Source: Flavobacterium piscis
GTDB taxonomy: Bacteria; Bacteroidota; Bacteroidia; Flavobacteriales; Flavobacteriaceae
Reading direction: 5' to 3'
Assembly (NCBI RefSeq): GCF_001686925.1
Contig: NZ_LVEN01000027.1
Span: 310,001 to 374,000, forward strand
Length of the DNA stretch: 64,000 nt
A program made the translations under genes and the position numbers. Shown one piece after another: positions 52,763 to 60,780 of the stretch. Positions within the stretch are counted from its first letter, which is position 1; every line of letters begins with the position of its first letter. Under the pieces are notes generated by a model that saw only the letters and a list, made by a program, of their open reading frames with translations, was not told the DNA's origin and made no database searches.

Positions 52763-55198
52763 TTAAATTGATTTATGTATTAAAAAGGGAATTTTTACCG
52801 ATAGAATAATGTTTCTGCTGGCTTCAGGAAGTTCGATCAACCTGTAAAAACTGGTATGATTGAGGTATTTTGTATTGAATAAATTCTGTACCTGAAGGCT
52901 AATAATAAAATCCTGTTGTCCTGCTTTTGCTTTGGTTCCCATCGCGAGATTGAAGACGTTGCTGGCTGCAGTTTTTCTTTCGGGTGGAACAATTTGATTT
53001 TGTTGCGCCGTATACCGATAATCAAGCGATAAATAAGTGTCTTTTAAGTTTTTGATTTCCGGATTGTAGGTCATCCCAAATAAAACCGAAGCCGGCGGAG
53101 AAAAGGGAAGTGTATAGCCCTTTTTGCTCCCGGACAATTGTTCCGAATAAAGATATTCAGCCAGGATTTCAACGCTTAAATTTTTCAGAAACTGATAACG
53201 GGTTTGCAATTCGCCGCCGTAACGCATCACTTTACTTTGCTCATATTCAAAAACCTGATTGCCTGCACCGTAATAAATATCATGCTGCGAAGTAGGATTG
53301 AGGTAAATGTAATTGGGGAAATAATTCAAAAACGGACTCAGCTGTACCGACCATTTGTTTTCCTGCCATTCCATACCAAGATCTAACTGATACGAACGCT
53401 CTGCCGATAAATTAGGATCTCCTTTTTCGAACCTGAAATAATGATAATTCACGCCGTTTGAAGCCAGTTCTTTGGCAATTGGCATTCTGAAACTTGTTCC
53501 CAAATTGGCTTTAATCGATAATTGCCCTGGCGTATAATTAACACCTGCTGACCAGTTGAAACTATTGAAAGTTCTGGTAAGCTCTTGAGATCTTTGTAAA
53601 TATTGCTGAGTAGTCTGACCATTTTCGGTAATTTCGCTTTGAAACCAATCGGTGTATGGTTTCATTTCGATTTGACCATGATCGAGCCGAATGGCACCGT
53701 GAAGCAGCCACAAATCATTGAGCTGAAATTTATCGTAAACAAATAATCCTGCATTTGATTGTTTGAAAGCAGGAATCAGGAAACTCCAGCCGTTAATCGC
53801 ATTTCGCTGCTGTTCGCCATTTAAACCGGCGGTAAATTGATGTTTACCTATTGAAAATTCATCTTTAACAGCAACTGAAAAAACTTCTTTATCATATTGT
53901 CTTTCCAAGTCCTTTGGCGCATACATATCGTCAGGATAAATAGGCGGCATGTAACCATGATTGACATAATGGCTCCATTCGCGACGGAAATTCTGCTGAA
54001 AACCCAATTGTGTTTCTAGTTTATGAATTCCCAATGTAAAGGAAGTCGTATTACTAATTTTAGTATGCGTAACTTCCTGAAAAGGCATCAGAATATCACG
54101 GCTCGATTTGTCGTGAAGTTCCGTGTCAACGTTTCGGGGTTCAAGTCCGTGTGCATTGGCAAAAAAGCCACTTTTGGTGTAAATATTACTTACGTAAAAA
54201 ATAGATTTAAAGCGATCAGAAACATAACCTACACTTCCGTGTACATCCATTTCACGACCTGCTGTATTTCGCAAATGATTTTTGTACAGAGGAACCGCAT
54301 AGTTATAAACCTGAACTATATCAGTTGGTACGCGGTAATCGCCATAATCCATAGCGGTTATTCTGGTATCGAAAAACCATTTTTCATTTCGGCCAAATAA
54401 ATTAAAAGAGCCTCCAAATTGTTCGTTGTTGCTCTTTCCGGTAAAATCAACGCTTCCGCCCAAAACATGCTGAGCAGGAAAAGGCACTGGTTTTATATTG
54501 ATTGCCCCGCCAATCGCATCAGATCCGTACATAAAAGAAGATGGTCCTTTGATAATTTCTACCCGATTTACGGCATATTGATCGATTTCTAAACCATGAT
54601 CGGCACCCCATTGCTGGCCTTCGTGTTTGATGCCATTTTCAACCACAATAACCTGATTAAAACTCAGTCCGCGAATCAGGGGCTTTGAACCTCCGGAACC
54701 AATAGAAATTGTTTTAACTCCAGGAATTCTTTGCAAGGATTGCATTAGGCTTCCGCCGAGATTGCGCTGGATAAAACTGCTGTTGACGGTTTCAATATTC
54801 AGGGATTCCTGCTTTTTTCGACGCGATTCATAATTAGCTGCAATGACAACTTCCTGCAATTGTTTTACCTCAGGTTTTAACAAAATTGTAGGTATCGTAT
54901 TTGAATTTTCATCCAAAGAAAGTTTCATTTCATAAAACGAATAACCGGAATGACTCACTGTTAATTTTTTAGAATTTTTAGGAATTTGAGGAAAGTAGAA
55001 ATGTCCTTTTTGATCTGTAATTGTACTTATAGCAGAAGGATAAATCGTTACGATAGCGCCATCTAACGGTTTATGTCCGTCGGAAAATACGCTGCCGGAT
55101 ACACGAACAGATTGTGCTGCAGCATTTGTAACTAAAGCAAAAAAACAAAGCAACAGGAAAAATGTCCGTAATCGATTCGGTTTATTTTCGTTCATCAA
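52763..55198 (-). CDS. TonB-dependent receptor of the metal-acquisition operon
   Basis: An 811-residue outer-membrane receptor: signal peptide to AAAQ, CarboxypepD_reg-like domain (about 30-105), plug with LGGSLMQSLQRIPGVKTISIGSGGSKPLIRG (about 150-180) and VNRVEIIKGPSSFMYGSDAIGGAINI, barrel end PEASRNIILSVKIPF. The His-containing loops KHEGQQWGADHGLE (about 196-209), ANAHGLEPRN and HYVNHGYMPP are on the outside. This plug type is that of ZnuD/cobalamin-like receptors, not siderophore ones. Its place among His-rich lipoproteins and the shared operator at 56430 suggest zinc uptake. It lies 4 bp after the DUF4625 gene. Confidence 0.8.
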   Translation of the reverse strand: MMNENKPNRLRTFFLLLCFFALVTNAAAQSVRVSGSVFSDGHKPLDGAIVTIYPSAISTITDQKGHFYFPQIPKNSKKLTVSHSGYSFYEMKLSLDENSNTIPTILLKPEVKQLQEVVIAANYESRRKKQESLNIETVNSSFIQRNLGGSLMQSLQRIPGVKTISIGSGGSKPLIRGLSFNQVIVVENGIKHEGQQWGADHGLEIDQYAVNRVEIIKGPSSFMYGSDAIGGAINIKPVPFPAQHVLGGSVDFTGKSNNEQFGGSFNLFGRNEKWFFDTRITAMDYGDYRVPTDIVQVYNYAVPLYKNHLRNTAGREMDVHGSVGYVSDRFKSIFYVSNIYTKSGFFANAHGLEPRNVDTELHDKSSRDILMPFQEVTHTKISNTTSFTLGIHKLETQLGFQQNFRREWSHYVNHGYMPPIYPDDMYAPKDLERQYDKEVFSVAVKDEFSIGKHQFTAGLNGEQQRNAINGWSFLIPAFKQSNAGLFVYDKFQLNDLWLLHGAIRLDHGQIEMKPYTDWFQSEITENGQTTQQYLQRSQELTRTFNSFNWSAGVNYTPGQLSIKANLGTSFRMPIAKELASNGVNYHYFRFEKGDPNLSAERSYQLDLGMEWQENKWSVQLSPFLNYFPNYIYLNPTSQHDIYYGAGNQVFEYEQSKVMRYGGELQTRYQFLKNLSVEILAEYLYSEQLSGSKKGYTLPFSPPASVLFGMTYNPEIKNLKDTYLSLDYRYTAQQNQIVPPERKTAASNVFNLAMGTKAKAGQQDFIISLQVQNLFNTKYLNHTSFYRLIELPEASRNIILSVKIPFLIHKSI

Positions 55199-55202
55199 TT
55201 CA

Positions 55203-55676
55203 TTATAAAATTTTAATACTTAAGCCTTTAATCGTTTGCCAGCCTTCTTTATCAGTCAAACGAATCATGAAATGATAATCGCCCGGATCGATATCGGTCG
55301 GGATTGTAATTTCCTGAACAGCTTCGTAACTTTTTGGTCCGTCTGGAATTGTAACGGAATTGATGTACAACAACGGATTCACAGGTTTTTTGATAGGATC
55401 TGCAGCACAATTATTGACTTCGGTGCTGTGCGTGTGATGATCAAAATTGTGGTGAATGTCAAGACTGTAAGATCCCAAAGCGGCATTGTCTGTAAATTTT
55501 GCCCTAAAAGTGATTTTTTGTCCGCGCGTAATTTCGCTGCATTGTATCGGGAATGCATTTGTTGCGGAATTATCAATTACAGGATATTCGGTGTCAATTT
55601 CGTTGTTGTCACTGCTACAGGAGGCGAGAGCGAAAATACTTAGTAAAACGACGACAAGAATTTTGGTTTGCTTCAT
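55203..55676 (-). CDS. DUF4625 lipoprotein with His cluster
   Basis: A 157-residue lipoprotein: signal with lipobox LASC (Cys 20), then a domain of the DUF4625 type (EYPVIDNSATNAFP, ITRGQKITFRAKFTDNAALGSYSLDI, PGDYHFMIRLTDKEGWQ). Residues 75-84 are HHNFDHHTHS, a strong candidate metal-binding cluster. The ATG at 55676 (MKQTKILVVV) is used; an upstream in-frame ATG at 55700 would leave an unusual signal. It is the first gene of the four-gene receptor operon, 4 bp before the receptor. DUF4625 proteins are commonly encoded beside TonB receptors in Bacteroidota. Confidence 0.75.
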   Translation of the reverse strand: MKQTKILVVVLLSIFALASCSSDNNEIDTEYPVIDNSATNAFPIQCSEITRGQKITFRAKFTDNAALGSYSLDIHHNFDHHTHSTEVNNCAADPIKKPVNPLLYINSVTIPDGPKSYEAVQEITIPTDIDPGDYHFMIRLTDKEGWQTIKGLSIKIL

Positions 55677-56056
55677 TTTGTTGATTTTTAAAGGGTTCAT
55701 ATTTAGAAAATTGAGTTACGGAAACAGGAAACAATTATTAATTGTTAATTGTTAATTGTGAATTGGGAAAATAGGTCGTGCGAAGTGCTGATTCAATTAG
55801 AATATTGAATTTATTTTTTATAGAAAATAAGGCGTATTACTAATTTTTAATCTGATTTTAGACAACGTAGTTTTATTCCCCGTAAGGGAAAATTTTACGT
55901 TTTAAAATAAGCGAAACCGTTTCTATGCAAATTTTTGCAAGAAAAATGGAATAGTAATGATTAGAAAAAGTGAATTACTTTTCCGGCATTATTTGATTCT
56001 AAACAAATAAATACAAATCAATTCGCATAATGAAAAATGATTTACTTTTTTGGGTT
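55677..56056 (-). other. Gap between the membrane-protein gene and the receptor operon
   Basis: No gene seen. TGCAA-ATTT-TTGCA (55926-55939) resembles the operator at 56430 but has 4 bp instead of 5 between the arms, and no good -7 box accompanies it. Whether the operon is read from here or from the upstream promoter is open. Confidence 0.35.
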
Positions 56057-56407
56057 TTAGAAAGTAGGAGGTGCTCTCAGAGAGAATAGAGAACCCTTAA
56101 AAAATGCGGAAAATGATTTTGAATAAAAACAGGTAAAATGAATTATTGTACTGTTTTTGTAAAACTGAAACGTAACAAATTCAAAAGTAGTAACAGGACT
56201 AAATTTAAAATGACAAATAGCACATTCTTCGTTCGAATGATCTTGAATTTTAAACTCGGTTTTTGCCGTATGATGTTGGTGCTGAATGCATTTATGCGCA
56301 ACATTATGGCTTTGTATGTGTTCGTACGAATGTATTGCCGGAAATAGTATAGCAAATACTACTATTAGAGGCATAAAAAGATTTAAGATTTTAAAATTCT
56401 TTTTCAT
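56057..56407 (-). CDS. Small His/Cys-rich membrane protein (DUF2946-like), copy B
   Basis: A 116-residue paralogue of the protein at 6-356: hydrophobic N terminus with AILFPAIHSYEHI (residues about 19-31), a His-rich stretch KCIQHQHHTAK, ECAICHFKFS and the GSLFSLRAPPTF end. The HSYEH, C-x-I-C-H-F and LRAPP motifs are shared; the middle is not. The C terminus recalls the RGPP/RAPP end of DUF2946 proteins. It precedes the receptor operon by 380 bp and has its own promoter with two palindromes. A role in binding or sensing the metal at the inner membrane is likely. Confidence 0.72.
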   Translation of the reverse strand: MKKNFKILNLFMPLIVVFAILFPAIHSYEHIQSHNVAHKCIQHQHHTAKTEFKIQDHSNEECAICHFKFSPVTTFEFVTFQFYKNSTIIHFTCFYSKSFSAFFKGSLFSLRAPPTF

Positions 56408-56429
56408 TCAGATGAATCGATATTGATAA

Positions 56430-56484
56430 TGCAATATTGTTGCAAATATAAAATTCTTATTTACAAATGCAACATTGTTTCATT
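56430..56484 (-). promoter_or_regulatory. Promoter with two candidate Zur-type operators
   Basis: On the minus strand TTG (56470-56472), a 19-bp spacer and TATATTTG (56443-56450) form a consensus promoter. TGCAATATTGTTGCA (56430-56444) covers the end of the -7 box and the start site; AATGCAACATTGTTTCATT (56466-56484) is a second palindrome (8 of 9 pairs) over the -33 element. The first matches the operator at 409-421 in sequence and position. Confidence 0.65.
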
Positions 56485-56562
56485 AAAAAAATATAATAAT
56501 TATTGAGATAGAGAGAGTAAAGAGTAAAGAGTAAAGAATTGAGAATTAAGAAGATTTTAAAA

Positions 56563-57135
56563 TCAAAACTTAGATTTCAGTCGGCTAAGGGTTTCCTGCG
56601 AAACATTGATATAGGAGGCTACGATTTTGTTGGGTAATCGTTTTACAATCGTTGGATTTATTTTAAGCAGCCATTGGTAGCGTTCTAAAGCATCCATGGT
56701 GGTAAACGACATCAGTCTGTTGGTATTATTAACGTAGGCTTTTTCTAAATACGAACAATAAAATGGCATCCATTCCGGAATGGTTTTGAGCAGGTGATTA
56801 AAATCTTCGTGGCTTATGTACAAAAGCTCCGATTTTTCGATGACCTGAATATATTCCAAAGAAGGTAATTTGGTAATAAAACTCACTAATGCTGTAGCAA
56901 TCTGATTTTCGAATGCAATATATCGGGTAACATCTTTTCCTTCTTCATTGATAAAATAGAGTCTCAAACAGCCTTTGCCCACAAAATAAGTATGCTGACT
57001 GGTTTGTCCCGCCGAAAGCAAAAGGTCATTTTTGTCTTGTTGTAAAGGTTTAAAATAAGACAAAATCGTATTGAGGTTTTCATCAGAAACCTCAATACGA
57101 TTTTTTATATAATCACCAAGTTGCTCGTATATCAT
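56563..57135 (-). CDS. Crp/Fnr family regulator
   Basis: A 190-residue protein with a cNMP-binding-like domain (about 10-125, GKGCLRLYFINEEGKDVTRYIAFENQ) and a C-terminal helix-turn-helix (LPNKIVASYINVSQETLSRLKS). There are no Cys clusters of the FNR type, and no Arg/Ser cAMP signature is evident; this subgroup is common in Flavobacteria with unknown ligands. It begins 3 bp after ribB, so the two genes form an operon. Confidence 0.85.
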   Translation of the reverse strand: MIYEQLGDYIKNRIEVSDENLNTILSYFKPLQQDKNDLLLSAGQTSQHTYFVGKGCLRLYFINEEGKDVTRYIAFENQIATALVSFITKLPSLEYIQVIEKSELLYISHEDFNHLLKTIPEWMPFYCSYLEKAYVNNTNRLMSFTTMDALERYQWLLKINPTIVKRLPNKIVASYINVSQETLSRLKSKF

Positions 57136-57138
57136 TTG

Positions 57139-57801
57139 TTACTTATAATCTCTCACAAATTTGCGGTAATAAATAATATCTTCAATAGACAATACTACCA
57201 AATCGTGTTCTTCTGCAAAGCTAATGATTTTGTCCAGTTTAGCCATACTGCCATCTTCATTCATTAATTCACATAAAACAGCTTCGGGTTGTAAACCTGC
57301 TAATTTCATCAAATCTACGCTGCCTTCGGTATGGCCGTTTCGTTCGAGAACGCCGTTGTTTTTGGCGCGTAAAGGGAAAATATGTCCGGGTCTGGCTAAA
57401 TCTGTTGCTTTTGCATTTACAGCGCTTGCAGCTTTTATTGTGGTAATGCGATCTGCTGCCGAAACTCCTGTGGTTACGCCTTCTTTTGCTTCGATCGTAA
57501 TCGTAAAAGGAGTTTGAAAACTGCTTGTATTTTCCTGAACCATATAAGGCAATTCGAGTTGGTCTGCTTTTTCGTTAGGCAAACAAAGGCAAACGATTCC
57601 GCTGCATTCGCGAATCATCATTGCCATGTTTTGAACGTTTATATGTTGTGCCGAAAAAATCAGGTCGCCTTCGTTTTCACGGTCTTCGTCATCGGTTAAT
57701 AAAATTCCTTTTCCGTTTTGTAAATGTTGTAAAGCATTTTCTACGCGTTGTATGCTGGTTAAACCAAATTTCTCTAAAGGATAGGTTAGTGTGCTGATCA
57801 T
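57139..57801 (-). CDS. ribB: 3,4-dihydroxy-2-butanone-4-phosphate synthase, stand-alone
   Basis: A 220-residue enzyme that turns ribulose-5-phosphate into the four-carbon unit of riboflavin. Motifs: [14 protein letters not shown] (36-49), [21 protein letters not shown] (about 110-121), [10 protein letters not shown] and [10 protein letters not shown]. It is a stand-alone RibB, like the 217-residue E. coli protein, to which it is strikingly alike (FG...RVENAL start), whereas Bacteroidota generally use a fused RibBA. This suggests transfer from a proteobacterium. I found no FMN riboswitch upstream. It is co-transcribed with a Crp/Fnr regulator. Confidence 0.9.
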   Translation of the reverse strand: MISTLTYPLEKFGLTSIQRVENALQHLQNGKGILLTDDEDRENEGDLIFSAQHINVQNMAMMIRECSGIVCLCLPNEKADQLELPYMVQENTSSFQTPFTITIEAKEGVTTGVSAADRITTIKAASAVNAKATDLARPGHIFPLRAKNNGVLERNGHTEGSVDLMKLAGLQPEAVLCELMNEDGSMAKLDKIISFAEEHDLVVLSIEDIIYYRKFVRDYK

Positions 57802-57929
57802 TTTGTTTTAAGTATTTTAAATTAATGAGCAGCAAATCTAGAATTGTTTACTATGCAAAAGTTTGATGTAGGTCAATAAAATGCGCTTTTTAGTTGGCTC
57901 CGAATTTTAAGTGTGACGCGAAAAAAAGG

Positions 57930-58325
57930 TTGCCACGAATTTGCTTCGCCTGTTCGCTATCGCTCGAGTCACGAATTTTCACTAATTATTATGCGAAAGA
58001 GTTTGACCACAAATTACACAAATTTTCACAAATTATTTTTAATATTGCGCATAAAGATTGATTTAAAGTATTGTTTTTAAACTCAAAGATTGGAAAAGAA
58101 ATTAGCGAAGATTCGTGAATTCGTGGCGATCATTAACACAAAGAATCACAAAATAAAATTTGCGAAAATTTGCGTAATTGGTGGTTAAATAGTCCCATAA
58201 TAATTAGCGAAAATTCGTGAATTCGTGGCGATCATTAACACAAAGAAAGACAAAAGAAATTTGCGAAAATTTGCGGTTAAATAATCCCCTAATAATTAGT
58301 GATAATTAGTGAAATTCGTGGCAAA
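57930..58325. repeat. CACGAATT-type repeat cluster
   Basis: In 57802-58331 there is no gene. GTGAATTCGTGGCGATCATTAACACAAAGAA occurs twice (about 58116 and 58214; its first part is GTGAATTCGTGGCGATC). GCCACGAATT words and their inverse occur at both ends (57932 and 58315), so the whole is a long imperfect palindrome. At about 57943-57970 a GCTTCGCCTGTTCGCTATCG word interrupts the arm between two copies of CACGAATT. Confidence 0.7.
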
Positions 58326-58331
58326 AAACTT

Positions 58332-58898
58332 TTAAACTAGTTTAAGAAGCGCTTCCGTATCGATAACTTCTGCAAATTCGTTATGCAAACTCGCCAATGA
58401 TATTTGGTGCACTAATTCCGAATCGTATTTTTCGCCGTTGATGCCCACTCTGTCAAAGGTGGCTGTGGCATCAGAAATTAGATAGACATCAAAACCAAAA
58501 TTACCCGCCATTCTTGTGGTTGTCGAGACGCAATGATTTGTGGTAAGTCCTACAATTACCAGTTTGGTGATTCCGAGATTGTCGAGTCTTTCTTTTAAAT
58601 CAGTTCCGATAAAAGCGCTGTTGACATTTTTTGAAATTACAGGCTCGCCAACAATTGGTTTTACTTCATTTTTAATTTCAAATCCCGGCTGTGAAGCGTG
58701 GAGTTTCGAATCGGAATGTATGGAACTATGCACGATATGAAAAACGGGTAATTGAAGCGTTCGCCATTGTTCGAGAATCTGAGCCATTTTTGTTTCGGCA
58801 TCTTTGTTGTTGCGGTTTCCGCCCCAATAATTTTCTTCATTAAAACCTTTCTGAACATCAATTAAAATAAGGGCTGCATTTTGGTCTCTAAGCTTCAT
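58332..58898 (-). CDS. Isochorismatase-family cysteine hydrolase
   Basis: A 188-residue alpha/beta hydrolase. The catalytic triad is D14 (LILIDVQKGF), K90 (EPVISKNVNSAF) and C123 (GLTTNHCVSTT). Enzymes of this group hydrolyse amides or related nitrogen compounds (nicotinamide, biuret, isochorismate); no substrate is indicated. It lies 75 bp after a GlxA-type regulator gene on the same strand, a frequent pairing in which the regulator controls the hydrolase. Confidence 0.85.
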   Translation of the reverse strand: MKLRDQNAALILIDVQKGFNEENYWGGNRNNKDAETKMAQILEQWRTLQLPVFHIVHSSIHSDSKLHASQPGFEIKNEVKPIVGEPVISKNVNSAFIGTDLKERLDNLGITKLVIVGLTTNHCVSTTTRMAGNFGFDVYLISDATATFDRVGINGEKYDSELVHQISLASLHNEFAEVIDTEALLKLV

Positions 58899-58973
58899 CT
58901 TTTTATCAATTAGATTAGTAGACGCAAATTTACCTTTCTGTTAAAGATCAAAAAAGGACAAACGATAGTCGTT

Positions 58974-59936
58974 TTAAGACCACTTATTTTTTATTGTTGA
59001 AGGCAAAGTATCAAGATGAGATTCTAGTACAACACGCAATTGTTTCGAGGTTTTATAACCGCACAAATGTGCAATATGTTCTATTTTATAATCAGCATTA
59101 GTGAGCAGACTTTTTGCCTTTTCGATTCTAAGTTTCGTTCGATATTCGGCGATGGTAATTCCGGTTTGTTTCTTGAAAATTCGGGTTAGATTTCTCGGGC
59201 CAATGTGAACCAATTCGGCAAGAAAATCAATTGTAGCTGTTTTATCAAGGTTTGAAATAATCCAATCCTGAATGATGTGAATTTTTTCGTCACGATGATT
59301 TCGGTTTTGCAGATAAACACTTTCCTGTTCGTCGTCTCCGTGTCTTCTTTTATATACGACCAATTCTTTAGCAATTGTTGCTGCAGTTTCTTTGTCGTGT
59401 CGTTGTTCGATAATATGCAGTGCCAGATCGATTCCGGTTATGATTCCGGCGCTGGTATAAATAGTTCCGGACTGGGTAAATAAAGTATTGCTTTGTGTTT
59501 GGGCAAGCGGAAAATCTTTTTTGAGTTTATCTACCAGTTTCCAATGCGTCGTACATTCTTTGTGGTTTAAAAGTCCGGCTTTCGCCAAAAGAAAAGCGCC
59601 GGAACAAATGCTGCAAATGGTGGTTTCATTTTTGTTTACTTTCTGAAGCCATTCAAAAAACGAAGCATCTTCGGCATTCAGATCGATTTGATGCGTGCTG
59701 CTTCCGGAAATAACAACAATATCATTTTCCTTTGGATTCGTTTTAGAAAAGTGGGTGAGTGCTGCCAATTCTAATCCCGAAGAACAAATTACAGATGATT
59801 GACTGCTAATATATTTCAACTGATACTGAAGTCCTAAACCTATTGCCTCCTGAAAAACTTCGACAACGCCGCTTAAATCCAAAAGTGTAACTTGTTTAGG
59901 GATGTAAAAATAAACCGTTGTTAGTGTTTCTTTCAT
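58974..59936 (-). CDS. GlxA-type AraC family transcriptional regulator
   Basis: A 320-residue protein: an N-terminal DJ-1/PfpI-like amidotransferase domain (about 5-180, with the nucleophile-elbow-like CSICSGAFLLAKAG and AGIITGIDLALH) and a C-terminal AraC HTH (about 215-315, LAELVHIGPRNLTRIFKKQTGITIAEY and IEHIAHLCGYKTS). Such fusions regulate genes for small nitrogen compounds. The isochorismatase gene directly downstream is the obvious target. Confidence 0.88.
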   Translation of the reverse strand: MKETLTTVYFYIPKQVTLLDLSGVVEVFQEAIGLGLQYQLKYISSQSSVICSSGLELAALTHFSKTNPKENDIVVISGSSTHQIDLNAEDASFFEWLQKVNKNETTICSICSGAFLLAKAGLLNHKECTTHWKLVDKLKKDFPLAQTQSNTLFTQSGTIYTSAGIITGIDLALHIIEQRHDKETAATIAKELVVYKRRHGDDEQESVYLQNRNHRDEKIHIIQDWIISNLDKTATIDFLAELVHIGPRNLTRIFKKQTGITIAEYRTKLRIEKAKSLLTNADYKIEHIAHLCGYKTSKQLRVVLESHLDTLPSTIKNKWS

Positions 59937-60260
59937 TTTTTAGTATGTATTATCCACATTTTTGACACAAAAATAAATCATTAATTTCATTTCCAGCTGC
60001 CGCTAAAATTCGAGGAATATTATACTTTTTATTTTAAAAATAAAAACGCAACATTTATGTAGCTAAAAGACTATTTATTCAGAAATAATTAAAAAGATTC
60101 TATATGTAAAGTAATATCATTATTATCAATGATTTAAGTGTTTTGATTAATATTTTTTAAACATATAAACAATATTATTGATAAAATGTTAAGGAAATCA
60201 TTATGAATTATCCATTCCGATTTTATTTAAGCGTACATTTGAATCTAACGCGACCCAATC
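59937..60260. other. AT-rich region between the GlxA and receiver genes
   Basis: No gene seen. TACATTTG at 60234-60241 is a -7 box for the receiver gene starting at 60261, but no TTG stands at the right distance. The remainder is A/T-rich without clear repeats. Confidence 0.4.
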
Positions 60261-60710
60261 ATGAATGCAAAAAATATAAAGGTTTTACTTACTGACGATG
60301 ATGAAGACGACAGAGATTTTTTTGCAGAAGCTCTCGAAGATCTTGATCTTGAGTATCCGGTCGAATTTTGTAAAAATGGTGTAGAACTTCTGGATCGTCT
60401 TTATGATACTAATTTGGCTATTCCGGACATTATTTTTTTAGATCTTAATATGCCTATTTTGTCAGGTTTTGAGACTTTACAGCAAATTAGGGAAGATGGA
60501 AAATTTAAGAATATTCCGATAATCGCAATTTATTCTACCTCTGCTACTATAGATGGTGTTAAGAATACTTTCGGTTTAGGAGCAAACGCTTATGTTGTAA
60601 AACCTATTGCTTTTAGTGATTTAAAGAAATTATTAAAAAAGGTCATCGAAAGAGATTGGGAGGAAAAATTATCAGATGTCAGAATTGAATCTTTTGTCAT
60701 CACAGTTTAG
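60261..60710 (+). CDS. Single-domain response regulator
   Basis: A 149-residue Rcp-type receiver: LLTDDDEDDRDFF (acidic residues 12-14), D61 in FLDLNMP and Lys in YVVKPI. There is no output domain. It resembles the receiver of the Kai operon (23992-24396) but is a different gene. It is followed after 70 bp by the CheB-CheR-kinase hybrid, its probable partner. Confidence 0.88.
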   Translation: MNAKNIKVLLTDDDEDDRDFFAEALEDLDLEYPVEFCKNGVELLDRLYDTNLAIPDIIFLDLNMPILSGFETLQQIREDGKFKNIPIIAIYSTSATIDGVKNTFGLGANAYVVKPIAFSDLKKLLKKVIERDWEEKLSDVRIESFVITV

Positions 60711-60780
60711 TTAAAAAAAGTATGCAATTTTAATAGTATGCATTGATTTATAATTAATTAAATTTTTAAAGAATGAAATC

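Noticed and set aside
55926..55939. Third copy of the GCAAC-type operator
   Set aside because: The spacing between arms differs by one base and there is no -7 box beside it, so it is only listed as a weak candidate.
57802..57900. FMN riboswitch before ribB
   Set aside because: The leader is short and A/T-rich without the conserved FMN aptamer blocks.
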